DNA from: LC029 sp036676475
Lineage (GTDB): Bacteria > Bacillota > Bacilli > Aneurinibacillales > RAOX-1
Reading direction: 5' to 3'
NCBI GenBank assembly: GCA_036676475.1
Contig: JAKFCU010000117.1
Span: 30,109-94,108 of the forward strand
DNA: 64,000 nucleotides
Below the pieces are notes generated by a model. It saw only the letters and a list, made by a program, of their open reading frames with translations. It was not told the origin of the DNA and made no database searches. A program made the position numbers and the translations under genes. Below, in pieces: positions 34,871-43,048 of this stretch (its first letter is position 1; every line of letters starts with the position of its first letter).

Positions 34871-35345
34871 CTACCACGAGCCTAAAGGCATCGTGGCTTC
34901 TGAAAAGAAGTTGCGTGATTTTTAGCCTCGTCCCTTCAAGGGTAAGTTCACCAGACTCAGTTAGGAGAAACTCTAGCTACGTTAGAGAGGTCATGACACC
35001 TTCGGTTGACGCACCAGACCGTTGCTCTGTCGCTTGTATTTAAGTAGAGGAAAGGCAATCCTCGGTGATGCAAGTGCAAAAAGCCTTTTTAACTTTGTCG
35101 AGGTGAGGTCGGATTCCTTCTTGAAATCGTAAGACTGCTCAAGCAAATGACTACGTTTTTTCACATTTGAAAACAACATGAAAAATATCTTGCTAAGCAT
35201 TTTTGGAAAGAACGAACTTTTTGGAGTGACGGATATTTCGCTTGTTCCATTGGAAACGTCAGTAGAGAAACGATTCAAAAATACATCCAAGAACAAGGCT
35301 AAAAGCAGGCTTACATCCCCTACCCTAAAGGGATAGGGGTTTTAC
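34871..35345 (+). mobile_element. Decayed IS200/IS605-type element
   Basis: The stretch between mqnE and the Spo0E-like gene (34854-35586) has no intact gene. A hairpin CCACGA...TCGTGG (about 34873-34896) starts it. A GC-richer non-coding part with several stem-loops follows. The C-terminal frame of a TnpA transposase ends at 35302, and CCCTACCC...GGGATAGGG hairpins near 35317-35338 close it. I take this as a relic insertion sequence. Boundaries are approximate. Confidence 0.5.
35171..35302 (+). pseudogene. TnpA (IS200, Y1 transposase) C-terminal remnant
   Basis: About 43 codons in frame to a TAA at 35300-35302 read KYLAKHFWKERTFWSDGYF and then ACSIGNVSRETIQKYIQEQG, the characteristic end of IS200-family TnpA. 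A TGA directly precedes 35171 and the first two thirds of the protein, including the HUH motif, cannot be found. The copy is dead. Confidence 0.75.
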
Positions 35346-35356
35346 GCCCGATTTTA

Positions 35357-35400
35357 TAAAAAGCCGATTTCCTGTAGCGCTACAGAAAATCGGCTTTTTA
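35357..35400. terminator. Bidirectional terminator-like palindrome
   Basis: AAAAAGCCGATTT and AAATCGGCTTTTT arms flank a CTGTAGCGCTACAG core, giving a very long stem with U runs on both strands. Confidence 0.75.
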
Positions 35401-35586
35401 TATTTATGGAATTAAAACTACATCGGAACCATCTGTAATGCTACATAGAAACTCTCAGAGTATTTCCCCAGGCGATATATGTATAATGACCTTATGTGAA
35501 AAATGTCGATAAAATCAAATGGTAATATTAGTATATTTGATTTAAAATTAAATAGTGGATAAATTCTGATAAACAGGAGGTCAGGA

Positions 35587-35898
35587 ATGATAATGGTTGA
35601 ATTTACTCAGGTTAATGAAGAGATCATGCAATTAAAAAGACAAATGTATCAATTAGGAAAGCAAGTGGACAGCTTCTCTCATCCTGACTTAGTGAAAATA
35701 AGTCAACAGCTAGACCAAAAGCTTAACAAACAGTATCGATTAATCAAGTCTATTCATGATACCGAAAAAACGGTAGAAATGTATATCTCAATCGTTTATC
35801 GGATTGCCTTTATAATCATGCCTTATTTCTTATTTCTTCCTCATGATGCTTTACCTAGATATGTTCCCTTTACGGATATCCAGAATCAACGAAATTAA
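35587..35898 (+). CDS. Spo0E-like phosphatase domain with hydrophobic C-terminal tail
   Basis: 103 residues from ATG 35587, with AGGAGG six bases upstream. Residues 8-50 match the Spo0E family helical hairpin (INEEI-like start, SHPDLVKISQQLDQKLNK) with the signature SQxLD at 39-43. Spo0E-type proteins dephosphorylate Spo0A~P. Unlike typical 55-85 residue members, this one adds a hydrophobic segment (about 67-86) and a short polar tail, suggesting membrane attachment. Confidence 0.75.
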   Translation: MIMVEFTQVNEEIMQLKRQMYQLGKQVDSFSHPDLVKISQQLDQKLNKQYRLIKSIHDTEKTVEMYISIVYRIAFIIMPYFLFLPHDALPRYVPFTDIQNQRN

Positions 35899-36024
35899 CC
35901 TAAATCCAATAAAAAAACGGCTATAAAGTCAGTCTCTCAGACTCACCTGGCTTGGCCATCCGATAGGCTGCAAGGCTGCTAAATGCCTGACGGAGGCCTC
36001 CTTCAGATCAGATGCCCTCTTATT

Positions 36025-37011
36025 TTATAAAAAATAATATTTGACCCCGTCTCTTTTCTTGACTTCCAGTTGGTGAAGAATCTGCAGCAAGTCTATATGC
36101 CCCAATGTCTCTGATAAGGTCAACGCTAGCTCTTTTTGATAGATGTTGGGAAATAGCAAAGTCGTCAATTCAAAAGCTGTCTTCTCCCCGTCTTTTAATA
36201 GGCCGCGAAGTGTATCCGTCCTGAGCCAATTTTTTTGCAGTCTATTCAGAATGAGTTCGCGATGGTTGGTAACAGGTTTACCATGACCGGAAAAAATAAT
36301 GTCAATCTCTTTGTCAGCGCACATCTCCAATGCTGTGCGGTATTGGATCAATGTAAGAGGACGATTGCGGGATTGATCCTGTGGTGGTTCAATGAACGCA
36401 TTCGAGGAGATGTGCTTAATGATGTGATCGCCGGCAATCATCACGCGGTCCACTGCACGGTATAAGGAGATGTGACTCTGAGAGTGACCGGGCGTATAGA
36501 ATACTTGCCATTCAGGAAGATGAGGAAGAGTCTGCCCGTGCTTTAAGCATTCATCAATCTGGCTCCTTTCGGAAAATGCCATCGTTCGCTTGTGGAATTT
36601 CTCAATAATGGTAAGGGACTCCTCCGGCACACCGTTCTCGGTATAGAGCTCATAGAAGAAACGGGAATGAAACGCCATGAATTCCTCGTTTACTTCGACA
36701 TAGGGGACTGCTTGAGGATGGGCAAACGTGTGCGCTCCAGACGCTTGCCGAACACGTTCCAGCAAGCCACAATGATCGACATGATGATGAGTCAGCACGA
36801 TTTGCTGAATGTCGCTTACTTTATACCCCAATTTCTTGATACCCTGAGATAGCGCTTGCCAGGCCTCCTCCATCAGGGGGCCTGCATCAACAAGGGTTAA
36901 GCAGTTCCCTTCAAGGAGATATACGTTGACCGGTCCCACTGGGAACGGAGTCGGTATCTCGATATGATAAACTCCCCGAGCCACTTCATTTGGTTTTCCT
37001 GGCCAATCCAT
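36025..37011 (-). CDS. MBL-fold metallo-hydrolase
   Basis: 328 residues from ATG at 37011, with GGAGG upstream on the minus strand. The metal-binding motif THHHVDH is at 74-80, followed by HSQSHISLYRAVDRVMIAGDHII and FSGHGKPVTNHREL, and a C-terminal winged-helix-like extension of about 70 residues. This is the glyoxalase II/LACTB2-like branch of the superfamily. Substrate is not predictable. Between this gene and 35898 (about 125 bases) I see no gene. Confidence 0.85.
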   Translation of the reverse strand: MDWPGKPNEVARGVYHIEIPTPFPVGPVNVYLLEGNCLTLVDAGPLMEEAWQALSQGIKKLGYKVSDIQQIVLTHHHVDHCGLLERVRQASGAHTFAHPQAVPYVEVNEEFMAFHSRFFYELYTENGVPEESLTIIEKFHKRTMAFSERSQIDECLKHGQTLPHLPEWQVFYTPGHSQSHISLYRAVDRVMIAGDHIIKHISSNAFIEPPQDQSRNRPLTLIQYRTALEMCADKEIDIIFSGHGKPVTNHRELILNRLQKNWLRTDTLRGLLKDGEKTAFELTTLLFPNIYQKELALTLSETLGHIDLLQILHQLEVKKRDGVKYYFL

Positions 37012-37140
37012 TATTTAGCCTCCAATCCAATCATATAGGGAAATTAATAGTATATGTATTTAAGATGGATTCCATATAAAGGGAATCCGAATTCTCGCCA
37101 TTTGATAGGGGACGGAGGTTATTTAAAAAATATGAGATGA

Positions 37141-37312
37141 CTGTACAACTTTGACACTCCCACGGCTAAAGCCGCAAGCCCCTTTCGGGGTGGGAATCTT
37201 GGATAGTTAACGCACTCAGTCCATTTCTGTTTTGTGCAACTCCCAAGATTGGGCTGTGCCATCAGCCATCCCATGACAGACCCTATAGGTTCATGGGCAT
37301 ACACTCTGTTAC
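37141..37312 (+). ncRNA. HEARO/omega-RNA-like structured RNA without iscB
   Basis: Helices read directly are TCCCA/TGGGA (37158-37162 with 37191-37195) enclosing CGGC/GCCG and CCCC/GGGG hairpins, then AATCTTGG/CCAAGATT (37195-37202 with 37243-37250) enclosing GCAC/GTGC, and CCCATGA/TCATGGG (about 37270-37298). TTGGATAGTTAACGCACT and CCTATAGGTTCATGGG resemble what I recall of the HEARO RNA that guides IscB nucleases. An ATGA lies immediately before 37141, the usual insertion context of such elements. No iscB-like frame follows. The call is from memory of the motif. Confidence 0.5.
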
Positions 37313-37458
37313 CAAGTGTATCAGGTTGTTTGCCCGAAAATGTTTTAGCGTCTTGTGCTTGACGACTTCATACATTTACGTGGAGAAAGAATTGGTCTCC
37401 ACAACCCCTTATGTATGCTGTTTTCAAAAAACGAGCATCTATCTATATTTTACCATAT

Positions 37459-37495
37459 TTGCCCATGCAATCCCATAAGGGGATTGCATGGGCAA
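37459..37495. mobile_element. Strong hairpin, possible right end of the HEARO/IS605-like relic
   Basis: Sixteen bases (37459-37474) are perfectly complementary to 37480-37495 with a small loop. No T run follows on either strand, so it is not a good terminator. It may be the transposase-recognised end hairpin of the element that carried the RNA at 37141. Apart from these two items and a promoter area, 37012-37615 holds no gene I can support. Confidence 0.4.
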
Positions 37496-37615
37496 CGTCG
37501 ATTTTCATCTCACGAATGAATCCTTGGGCTTTCAATCGGCAAAATTCTGTAAAGGTGGTATAATTATCGTCATATGACGGAACAGGGTGTACCATACTGA
37601 AATTCAGGAGGACCG

Positions 37616-38008
37616 ATGGTAGATGTAATTAAGACATTAGCGAATATGGTGAACTATTTTCATGATTTCCTATTAAAGGTAAATCGTTTTCTAGGGATAG
37701 ACCTGAATGACAAAGATCTTCATTTTTGGATATTTGGATTAATCGGCTTTATTATTTTTATATGGGTCGATATCGTTTTCAAGAAATTAGCCCAATGGAA
37801 TATTTCTATCATTTCTTTTATCTACACCTTCACCTTGATGGCGATTATTGCTTTGGCTTTAGAAATCATGCAGAAGATCACGGGAAGGGGAAATATGGAG
37901 TTTTTAGATTTCCTTTATGGGGTATGGGGGTTTATGGTCCTCGCAGGGATTTCACTAGTCATTAAGCTATCTATAGCCGCATTTAAAAAAAGTAAAAGGA
38001 TTAAATAA
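37616..38008 (+). CDS. Small multi-helix membrane protein, possibly VanZ-like
   Basis: 130 residues from ATG 37616, with AGGAGG upstream. Three to four hydrophobic segments (about 37-57, 63-84, 98-122). The segment ALEIMQKITGRGNMEFLDFLYGVWGF is reminiscent of the E-x-x-Q...R...D-x-x-x-N-x-x-G pattern of VanZ-like proteins, but several positions differ. I cannot assign a function. It is followed by tandem copies of the intergenic repeat. Confidence 0.7.
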   Translation: MVDVIKTLANMVNYFHDFLLKVNRFLGIDLNDKDLHFWIFGLIGFIIFIWVDIVFKKLAQWNISIISFIYTFTLMAIIALALEIMQKITGRGNMEFLDFLYGVWGFMVLAGISLVIKLSIAAFKKSKRIK

Positions 38009-38010
38009 TT

Positions 38011-38086
38011 AGAAAGCTACTGGCGTTGCCTTATACGTATAATACTTTCTGATTAGTGTAAGAAAGCTACTGGCGTCGCCATGCGG
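38011..38086 (-). repeat. Dispersed intergenic repeat, copy 3 (with a partial tandem)
   Basis: The inverse orientation contains AGAAAGCTACTGGCGTTGCC and, 38 bases later, AGAAAGCTACTGGCGTCGCC, with ATAATACTTTCTGATTAGTG between. This is one full unit plus a second repeat arm. Confidence 0.7.
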
Positions 38087-38193
38087 AATGTTTGGTAATG
38101 AGTGCATCTCCAACTATTGTGCGCAACTTTTTATAGGGTTGAGGCGTATAAAGAGTATCTAAACTATTACGGATAGTTTGGGTCGAGAGATTG

Positions 38194-38222
38194 GCCTCCT
38201 ATTTCTTAGGGGGCTTTTTTTT
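38194..38222 (+). terminator. Terminator-like hairpin in the leader of the CAP gene
   Basis: An 8-bp stem (38194-38201 with 38207-38214) is followed directly by eight T, and the ribosome site of the CAP gene begins seven bases later. A preceding AAACTAT/ATAGTTT hairpin (38161-38179) could be an anti-terminator partner or part of a small RNA. It could end an upstream transcript or act as an attenuator. Confidence 0.6.
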
Positions 38223-38244
38223 ACATACAGGAGGAGGTAATGAT

Positions 38245-39312
38245 CTGAGTAGAAAATGGTTGAACCCCATTACAATTGGACTGTTTATCCTTTGTCTTGC
38301 ATCAGGAGCGAGGGCAGAAGAAATCTTTTCTTCCTTACTTTCCTCCTTCACTAAACCCCATATTCAAGTAAAGATAGATGAAAAACAAATCCCTACAAAT
38401 GAATCTGTAATGAAATCATCAAAACAAGGCATCTATGGGATTCACATTGGCCAAAAGTCCGAAGAGATTACTCGTCTCTTAGGTGCGCCTCAGCGAAAGG
38501 ATTTAAGCTCTCTCGGTTATGAATGGTGGATATTCAATAAGAATTTAAAACTATATGTTCAAGTCGGCATACAGAATGGAAAAGTAGTTGATCTATACTC
38601 CAATGCTCCAACGTTGGAAATCGGCGGTGTGAAGGTGGGAACAGCAAAAGCTGAGTTAACCAAGCGATATGCTATATCTAACCAAATGAAATTTCAATAT
38701 GAAGGTGCTTCTTTCACCTTAAGCAATCCTCATGATGATCGTCCACTAACCCTAGTTCAGGATAGTCCCGTTATTTTTTATTTGGATGTTCATGATGGGT
38801 ATAAGGTGACAGGGATTCGTAAGATGTCCAAAGAGCTATTGGTCAAGAGCAAGAGTTACGACTTAGAGTGGTCCTATACCGGCAAAGCACCACAACTTGA
38901 CCCTCCCAAACTGTCCTCAGAACAAATAAAGAAGGTTCACCAAAGTAATGAAAGACAGAGTTTGGACTTAGCTAATGTCTCCCGGCAACGTTTGGGACTT
39001 CCTTTCCTTAGTTGGAATGAACAAGCGGCTGCAGTAGCAAGAGGTCATAGTCAGGATATGCTTGATCATCAATTTTTTGATCATATTTCAGCCAGTACGG
39101 GGCGTAATCCATTTGAAAGGATGAAAAAAGGCGGGATTCGGTTTCGGGTAGCTGGTGAGAATATTGCTATGGGATACCCCGATGCTATTGAGGCTCATCA
39201 CGGTTGGATGAATTCGTTCGGCCACCGAGAAAATATTCTTAACAAAGACTTTACGACACTTGGTGTTGGATTTGTGGAAACCTATTCAACGCAAAATTTT
39301 GTCACTCCATAA
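38245..39312 (+). CDS. CAP-domain secreted protein with CAP-associated N-terminal domain (YkwD-like)
   Basis: About 355 residues if CTG 38245 is the start; AGGAGGT six bases upstream points to it, and the next in-frame candidate is TTG 38260. A signal peptide ends near SGARA. A CAP-associated domain follows (GIHIGQKSEEITRLLGAPQRKD to LVQDSPVIFYLDVHDGYKVTGIR). The C-terminal CAP/SCP domain has LSWNEQAAAVARGHSQDML, FFDHIS, AGENIAMGY and GHRENIL. YkwD-type proteins are secreted envelope or spore-associated proteins of unclear activity. The end is abrupt (NFVTP), short of the usual final strand. Confidence 0.83.
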   Translation: MSRKWLNPITIGLFILCLASGARAEEIFSSLLSSFTKPHIQVKIDEKQIPTNESVMKSSKQGIYGIHIGQKSEEITRLLGAPQRKDLSSLGYEWWIFNKNLKLYVQVGIQNGKVVDLYSNAPTLEIGGVKVGTAKAELTKRYAISNQMKFQYEGASFTLSNPHDDRPLTLVQDSPVIFYLDVHDGYKVTGIRKMSKELLVKSKSYDLEWSYTGKAPQLDPPKLSSEQIKKVHQSNERQSLDLANVSRQRLGLPFLSWNEQAAAVARGHSQDMLDHQFFDHISASTGRNPFERMKKGGIRFRVAGENIAMGYPDAIEAHHGWMNSFGHRENILNKDFTTLGVGFVETYSTQNFVTP

Positions 39313-39361
39313 GAAAGCTACTAGCTTAGCTAAAGTGTATTATACTTTACGATAAGTATAA
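39311..39361 (-). repeat. Dispersed intergenic repeat, copy 4
   Basis: TAAGAAAGCTACTAGCTTAG then TATTATACTTTACGATAAGT, the inverse orientation. It overlaps the stop codon of the CAP gene, so the insertion may have altered the gene's end. Confidence 0.65.
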
Positions 39362-39368
39362 TAAAAGG

Positions 39369-39409
39369 GCAGCCCATCAGTTTCCTTCGAACTGTTGGGC
39401 TGCTTTTTA
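39369..39409. terminator. Bidirectional terminator between the CAP gene and yppF
   Basis: GCAGCCCATCAGTT pairs with AACTGTTGGGCTGC (one mismatch), followed by TTTTTAT, with an A run on the other side. Confidence 0.8.
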
Positions 39410-39427
39410 TCGTATTTGCTTTTAATC

Positions 39428-39610
39428 TTAAAAATAATCCGGTTTCTTTGCACCTTGATCATTCAATTCCCGAAATAAGTGGTGATATTGAGCGAAAGAT
39501 AATTCACCTAAGATATAGCCGCGGGATGTAAAATCCAATAATTCATCGACATGTGAGGGGCTCATTTGTTTAACCTGAATAAACTGATTGACTAACATAT
39601 CTAATGTCAT
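39428..39610 (-). CDS. YppF-like small protein
   Basis: 60 residues, read from ATG 39610 with GGAGGG upstream. SHVDELLDFTSRGYILGELSFAQYHHLFRELNDQGAKKPD matches what I know of Bacillus YppF (VNELLDYARxxYVNGELSIxxYRxLxRELExxGAEKP). It is helical and soluble; function unknown. Confidence 0.82.
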   Translation of the reverse strand: MTLDMLVNQFIQVKQMSPSHVDELLDFTSRGYILGELSFAQYHHLFRELNDQGAKKPDYF

Positions 39611-39861
39611 TCGCTAAATCCCTCCAAATTGTTAACGGTTACATATATATTAGCATGCAATAATGGTTGTTTATTTCTTTTAGAAAATTAAAACTTCCGA
39701 CAAAAAACAACAGAATTTTTAATTGTATTAAAAATTATAAATAATCTCTCACCAAGGGGATTTATAGCGCTTTTCTATTCGATTCAGTTATGTGTTATCC
39801 ATAAATGGGAAAAAATAATTCAGTAGCATAATTGAATTCTGCAGTTGGTGAGGTGAAACGC

Positions 39862-40419
39862 TTGTTTGAAACCTTCATATTGCCATTATGGGGCATCATT
39901 GACCACATTTACTATCAATGTAATCGTCTGCATCTTGTAGATTCACCGAATGGAAATGTATTTAGAGTACGTCTGACTCGCTACAAAGGAGGTCCTCTTG
40001 AAATGTCAGATGGCACTTTTGTACAATCAGGTGATCCCATGCTAAAGATCCACTTATATAATTATCAATTAATGAAGCAAATGATTCATATGGATTCTGA
40101 TATTCGCCGGGCCTTGTTTGTCTATGAAGCCGTAGAAAAATCGCTGCCAGGTCTAGCTTTCTATATTCGTTCTCATCCAAACATGGAACAGATTAAGGGA
40201 ATCATAGGAATAACCTTGTTAAATCGTGGTATCAAGAGGTTAGGATTTGATAGCTTTGATATCAACAATAAAATGTACCGTAGCTGGAAGAAATCATACA
40301 TGCTTCTGCTTCATGGTCTTTGTCATGGAGGTAGTGCATCCATTCAATCTGGGAAGCACGAGCCAAAGTTTGTCGTCATGAGCAAAGAGAAGCTATTAAA
40401 TCGGTATCCTTTATTTTGA
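39862..40419 (+). CDS. YkoP-like protein
   Basis: 185 residues from TTG 39862, placed by GGTGAGG upstream (longer in-frame starts reach 39832). LWGIIDHIYYQCNRLHLVD, NVFRVRLTRYKGGPLEMSDGT, LKIHLYNYQLMKQM and IKGIIGITLLNRGIKRLGFD follow the YkoP family, whose members sit near polysaccharide deacetylases and have no known activity. It is soluble with no clear catalytic motif. Confidence 0.78.
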   Translation: MFETFILPLWGIIDHIYYQCNRLHLVDSPNGNVFRVRLTRYKGGPLEMSDGTFVQSGDPMLKIHLYNYQLMKQMIHMDSDIRRALFVYEAVEKSLPGLAFYIRSHPNMEQIKGIIGITLLNRGIKRLGFDSFDINNKMYRSWKKSYMLLLHGLCHGGSASIQSGKHEPKFVVMSKEKLLNRYPLF

Positions 40420-40492
40420 ACTGGAAAGAAATGAATATTATGATGAGCATTCGTTAAGAATGTCAAATAATGATTCATGTTGGAGTGAGATA

Positions 40493-40675
40493 ATGAGAAC
40501 GGTCAAAAGCTTTACGGCAGATAATGAATTTGTATTGACTGACCAAATTAACATGTATGCAAAAGGAAACGAATTGAACGTCGTTTCTCTGCAAACCCAT
40601 GTAGTGGAAAGAGAAGGAAGGATGACGTTCAGTGCTTTTGTTGTTTATGAATGGACGGAGGACGCTGAAAGCTAA
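40493..40675 (+). CDS. Cse60-like sporulation protein
   Basis: 60 residues from ATG 40493, with TGGAG upstream. RTVKSFTADNEFVLTDQINMYAKG and VSLQTHVVEREGRMTFSAFVVYEW match the Cse60 family (60 residues in Bacillus), a small sporulation protein expressed in the mother cell under sigma-E. It starts 74 bases after the YkoP-like gene. Confidence 0.75.
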   Translation: MRTVKSFTADNEFVLTDQINMYAKGNELNVVSLQTHVVEREGRMTFSAFVVYEWTEDAES

Positions 40676-40687
40676 GGGGGTGCCGCT

Positions 40688-41827
40688 TTGTTCGCCAAGA
40701 GGTTAAAGATAGCTATTCGTGGAACCGTCATGGTGGATCGAAAAACGAAAAACTTAATCAAACGGATCAAGCCTGGGCAAATTGCCGTTATTTGCCATGA
40801 GGATATAGATGAGATGGCTGCACGGGATCTCGTTTCCGCTAAAGTGAAAGCAGTCATTAATACAGCCTCGTCCATTACGGGAACCTATCTTAGTGTAGGT
40901 GCCAAGATTCTCCTTCACCATGGTGTTCCTGTTTATGACTGTGATAATAAATATTTGATTTCTTTCCTCAAGGATGGTGACATGATCGAAGTTCAGGGGG
41001 ATCAACTGATTTATGGGGAGTCATCCCGACTCTATGTAAATGAGGTAACGGAGCAGGAAATTTCCGCAAAATTGCAGTTGGCTCAGAAAAACATAGAAAA
41101 TCGGTTAGACCTTTTTATTGAAAATACCCTTTCTTTTGCCCAAAAGGAGAAGGATTACTATATTTCCTCCTTGCCTCATGTATCGCTAAAGACAAAAATA
41201 TTTTGCCGCCATGTACTGATTGTTGTCAGGGGTAAGCATTATAAAGAAGATCTTCGTGCTATTCGCTCCTATATAGAAGATTATCAGCCTGTACTCATTG
41301 GTGTCGATGGGGGAGCGGATGCCTTAATCGAGAACGGTTGGAAGCCGGATATTATCATTGGGGACATGGATAGTATTTCAGATCAAGCGCTATTTTGTGG
41401 GGCGGAAATCATTGTGCATGCCTATCCTGATGGACAAGCCCCGGCAAAAGTAAGGCTCGATGAGTTGGGAGTGCCCTATGAAATCCTTCCTGCGCCGGGT
41501 ACGAGTGAAGATGTTGCTATGCTGTTTGCTTATGAACAAGGAGCGGAATGGATTGTAGCCCTTGGTGCTCATTCCAATATGGTTGACTTTTTGGAAAAGG
41601 GAAGGAAAGGCATGGCTAGTACAGTTCTGGTCAGAATGAAAATGGGAATGAAATTGATTGACGCAAAAGGTGTCAGTATGCTCTATCAAAAGCGTGTGCG
41701 TTGGAAGAACTTTTTCGTCATCAGTTCCGCTGCCGCTGTACCGGCTATTGCTGCTAGTATGATTAGCCCGGCAGTACGGCAGTTTTGGCATTTGCTTTGG
41801 CTTCAATTCAAATTCTATGTCATGTAG
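40688..41827 (+). CDS. steA: SteA-like protein (putative division/envelope factor)
   Basis: 379 residues from TTG 40688, after AAGGGGG. The N-terminal half holds GTVMVDRKTKNLIKRIKPGQIAVI and DMAARDLV-type segments. The C-terminal half has a thiamin-pyrophosphokinase-like core (GVDGGADALIENGWKPDIIIGDMDSIS, then GTSEDVAMLFAYEQGAEWIVALG). A single helix (about 347-370) anchors the C-terminus. Corynebacterium SteA works with SteB at division sites. It is followed by a SteB-like gene. Confidence 0.85.
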   Translation: MFAKRLKIAIRGTVMVDRKTKNLIKRIKPGQIAVICHEDIDEMAARDLVSAKVKAVINTASSITGTYLSVGAKILLHHGVPVYDCDNKYLISFLKDGDMIEVQGDQLIYGESSRLYVNEVTEQEISAKLQLAQKNIENRLDLFIENTLSFAQKEKDYYISSLPHVSLKTKIFCRHVLIVVRGKHYKEDLRAIRSYIEDYQPVLIGVDGGADALIENGWKPDIIIGDMDSISDQALFCGAEIIVHAYPDGQAPAKVRLDELGVPYEILPAPGTSEDVAMLFAYEQGAEWIVALGAHSNMVDFLEKGRKGMASTVLVRMKMGMKLIDAKGVSMLYQKRVRWKNFFVISSAAAVPAIAASMISPAVRQFWHLLWLQFKFYVM

Positions 41828-41835
41828 GTGATAGG

Positions 41836-42387
41836 ATGATCTCCCTTCGATACCATATCATAACCCTTGTTGCTGTTTTTTTGTCTTTAGGTCTTGGAAT
41901 TATCTTGGGTGGCAGTATCGGACAAAATTGGATTAATGAAAAACAGCAAACGTTATTGGTTGGTTTAGAGGACAAGTACGATCAGGCGGTAAAAAGTAAC
42001 AATATGCTACAAAAGCAAATTCAGGAATTAAGCTTACGGATTGAACAATCTAACGAGGAATTCAGCACCCTGGTGAGTAAGGGGTATCATACAAACCTTA
42101 GAGGAAAGAAGCTTGGTCTTTGGATGCAGGATGCTACCCAAGCCGGGCCGCTCAATCAGTTACTGACGTCTGTTGGCTTAGAAACGGTTTTGATTACGGA
42201 TTCCATATCGACTCCCATCCCTTCTTATCCTATCTTACTCATAGGAGAGGTGGATCCCCCATGGATTCATCAACTCTCAGAAGGAAGTTGGCTTCAACTG
42301 AAGCAAGCCACTTTAAGACCATACGAACAGTGGGAATTGCTACAGGATATCCAGGATCTATATAAGGAGAATTTGCATGAGTATTAG
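41836..42387 (+). CDS. SteB/copper-transporter-family coiled-coil membrane protein
   Basis: 183 residues from ATG 41836. MISLRYHIITLVAVFLSLGLGIILG is the conserved N-terminal helix of the family annotated as copper transporter MctB/SteB. A coiled-coil (about 33-75) and an alpha/beta extracytoplasmic domain follow. The family's metal transport is doubtful in this context; pairing with SteA argues for a division or envelope role. It overlaps the next gene by 11 bases. Confidence 0.8.
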   Translation: MISLRYHIITLVAVFLSLGLGIILGGSIGQNWINEKQQTLLVGLEDKYDQAVKSNNMLQKQIQELSLRIEQSNEEFSTLVSKGYHTNLRGKKLGLWMQDATQAGPLNQLLTSVGLETVLITDSISTPIPSYPILLIGEVDPPWIHQLSEGSWLQLKQATLRPYEQWELLQDIQDLYKENLHEY

Positions 42388-43048
42388 TGTGATCCTTCCT
42401 GCTTACAATGAAGAATTCATGCTGCCGAAAACCATAACCAGCCTTCGGGAAATTCAAGATATTTCGGAAATTATCGTGGTTGACGATGGAAGTAAGGACA
42501 GGACAACCGATATGGCTCTCCATTCTGCTGATCAAGTCATTACCTTACCGAAAAATCAGGGAAAAGGAGAAGCGCTGAGGCAGGGCTGCGAGGCTGCCCA
42601 AGGGGATGTCTTTCTTTTTTTGGATAGTGATTTAGGGAACTCGGCGGTTTTGGCCCGGTATCTTCTTTATCCTGTGCTTCGCGGGAATGCTGATATGAGC
42701 ATTGCTATTTTTCCTCCTCCTGCCCAAAAAGCAGGATTTGGACTGGTTAAAGGTCTAGCGAGGAAAGGAATCCGCCAGATGACCGGGTTTCATGCGACTT
42801 CTCCGTTGTCAGGACAAAGGGCGATAACACGGGAGGCCATGTCAGCCATTCGTCACTGGAATGTCCGTTTTGGAATAGAGGTGGGGATGACCATTGATGT
42901 TTTACGTGCGGGCTATCAGGTGAGGGAGATTCCCATTCCCTTTACACACCGTGAAACAGGAAGAGATTTGTCTGGATTTATTCATCGCGGAAAGCAGATG
43001 CTTGATGTGGGAAGGATGTTAGGAAAGAAATGGCGTATTCAGTCATAG
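42377..43048 (+). CDS. GT2-family glycosyltransferase
   Basis: 223 residues. The GT-A fold shows VILPAYNEEFMLPKTI, VVDDGSKDRTTD, KNQGKGEALRQGCEAAQGD and the DxD-like FLDSDLGN. There is no membrane helix. It resembles polyisoprenyl-phosphate or glucosyl-3-phosphoglycerate-type transferases; the donor and acceptor are unknown. It overlaps both neighbours, so the four genes form one operon. Confidence 0.87.
   Translation: MSISVILPAYNEEFMLPKTITSLREIQDISEIIVVDDGSKDRTTDMALHSADQVITLPKNQGKGEALRQGCEAAQGDVFLFLDSDLGNSAVLARYLLYPVLRGNADMSIAIFPPPAQKAGFGLVKGLARKGIRQMTGFHATSPLSGQRAITREAMSAIRHWNVRFGIEVGMTIDVLRAGYQVREIPIPFTHRETGRDLSGFIHRGKQMLDVGRMLGKKWRIQS

Noticed and set aside
34991..35296. 101-codon minus-strand frame over the IS relic
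   Set aside because: The plus strand encodes a clear TnpA end at the same place; the minus frame resembles nothing.
35899..36024. Possible small RNA or tRNA between the Spo0E-like and MBL genes
   Set aside because: GC-rich with partial hairpins, but it cannot be folded into a cloverleaf or a known RNA by eye.
37119..37304. Minus-strand 61-codon frame over the HEARO-like RNA
   Set aside because: The sequence is dominated by RNA stems; the peptide has no start signal and no family pattern.
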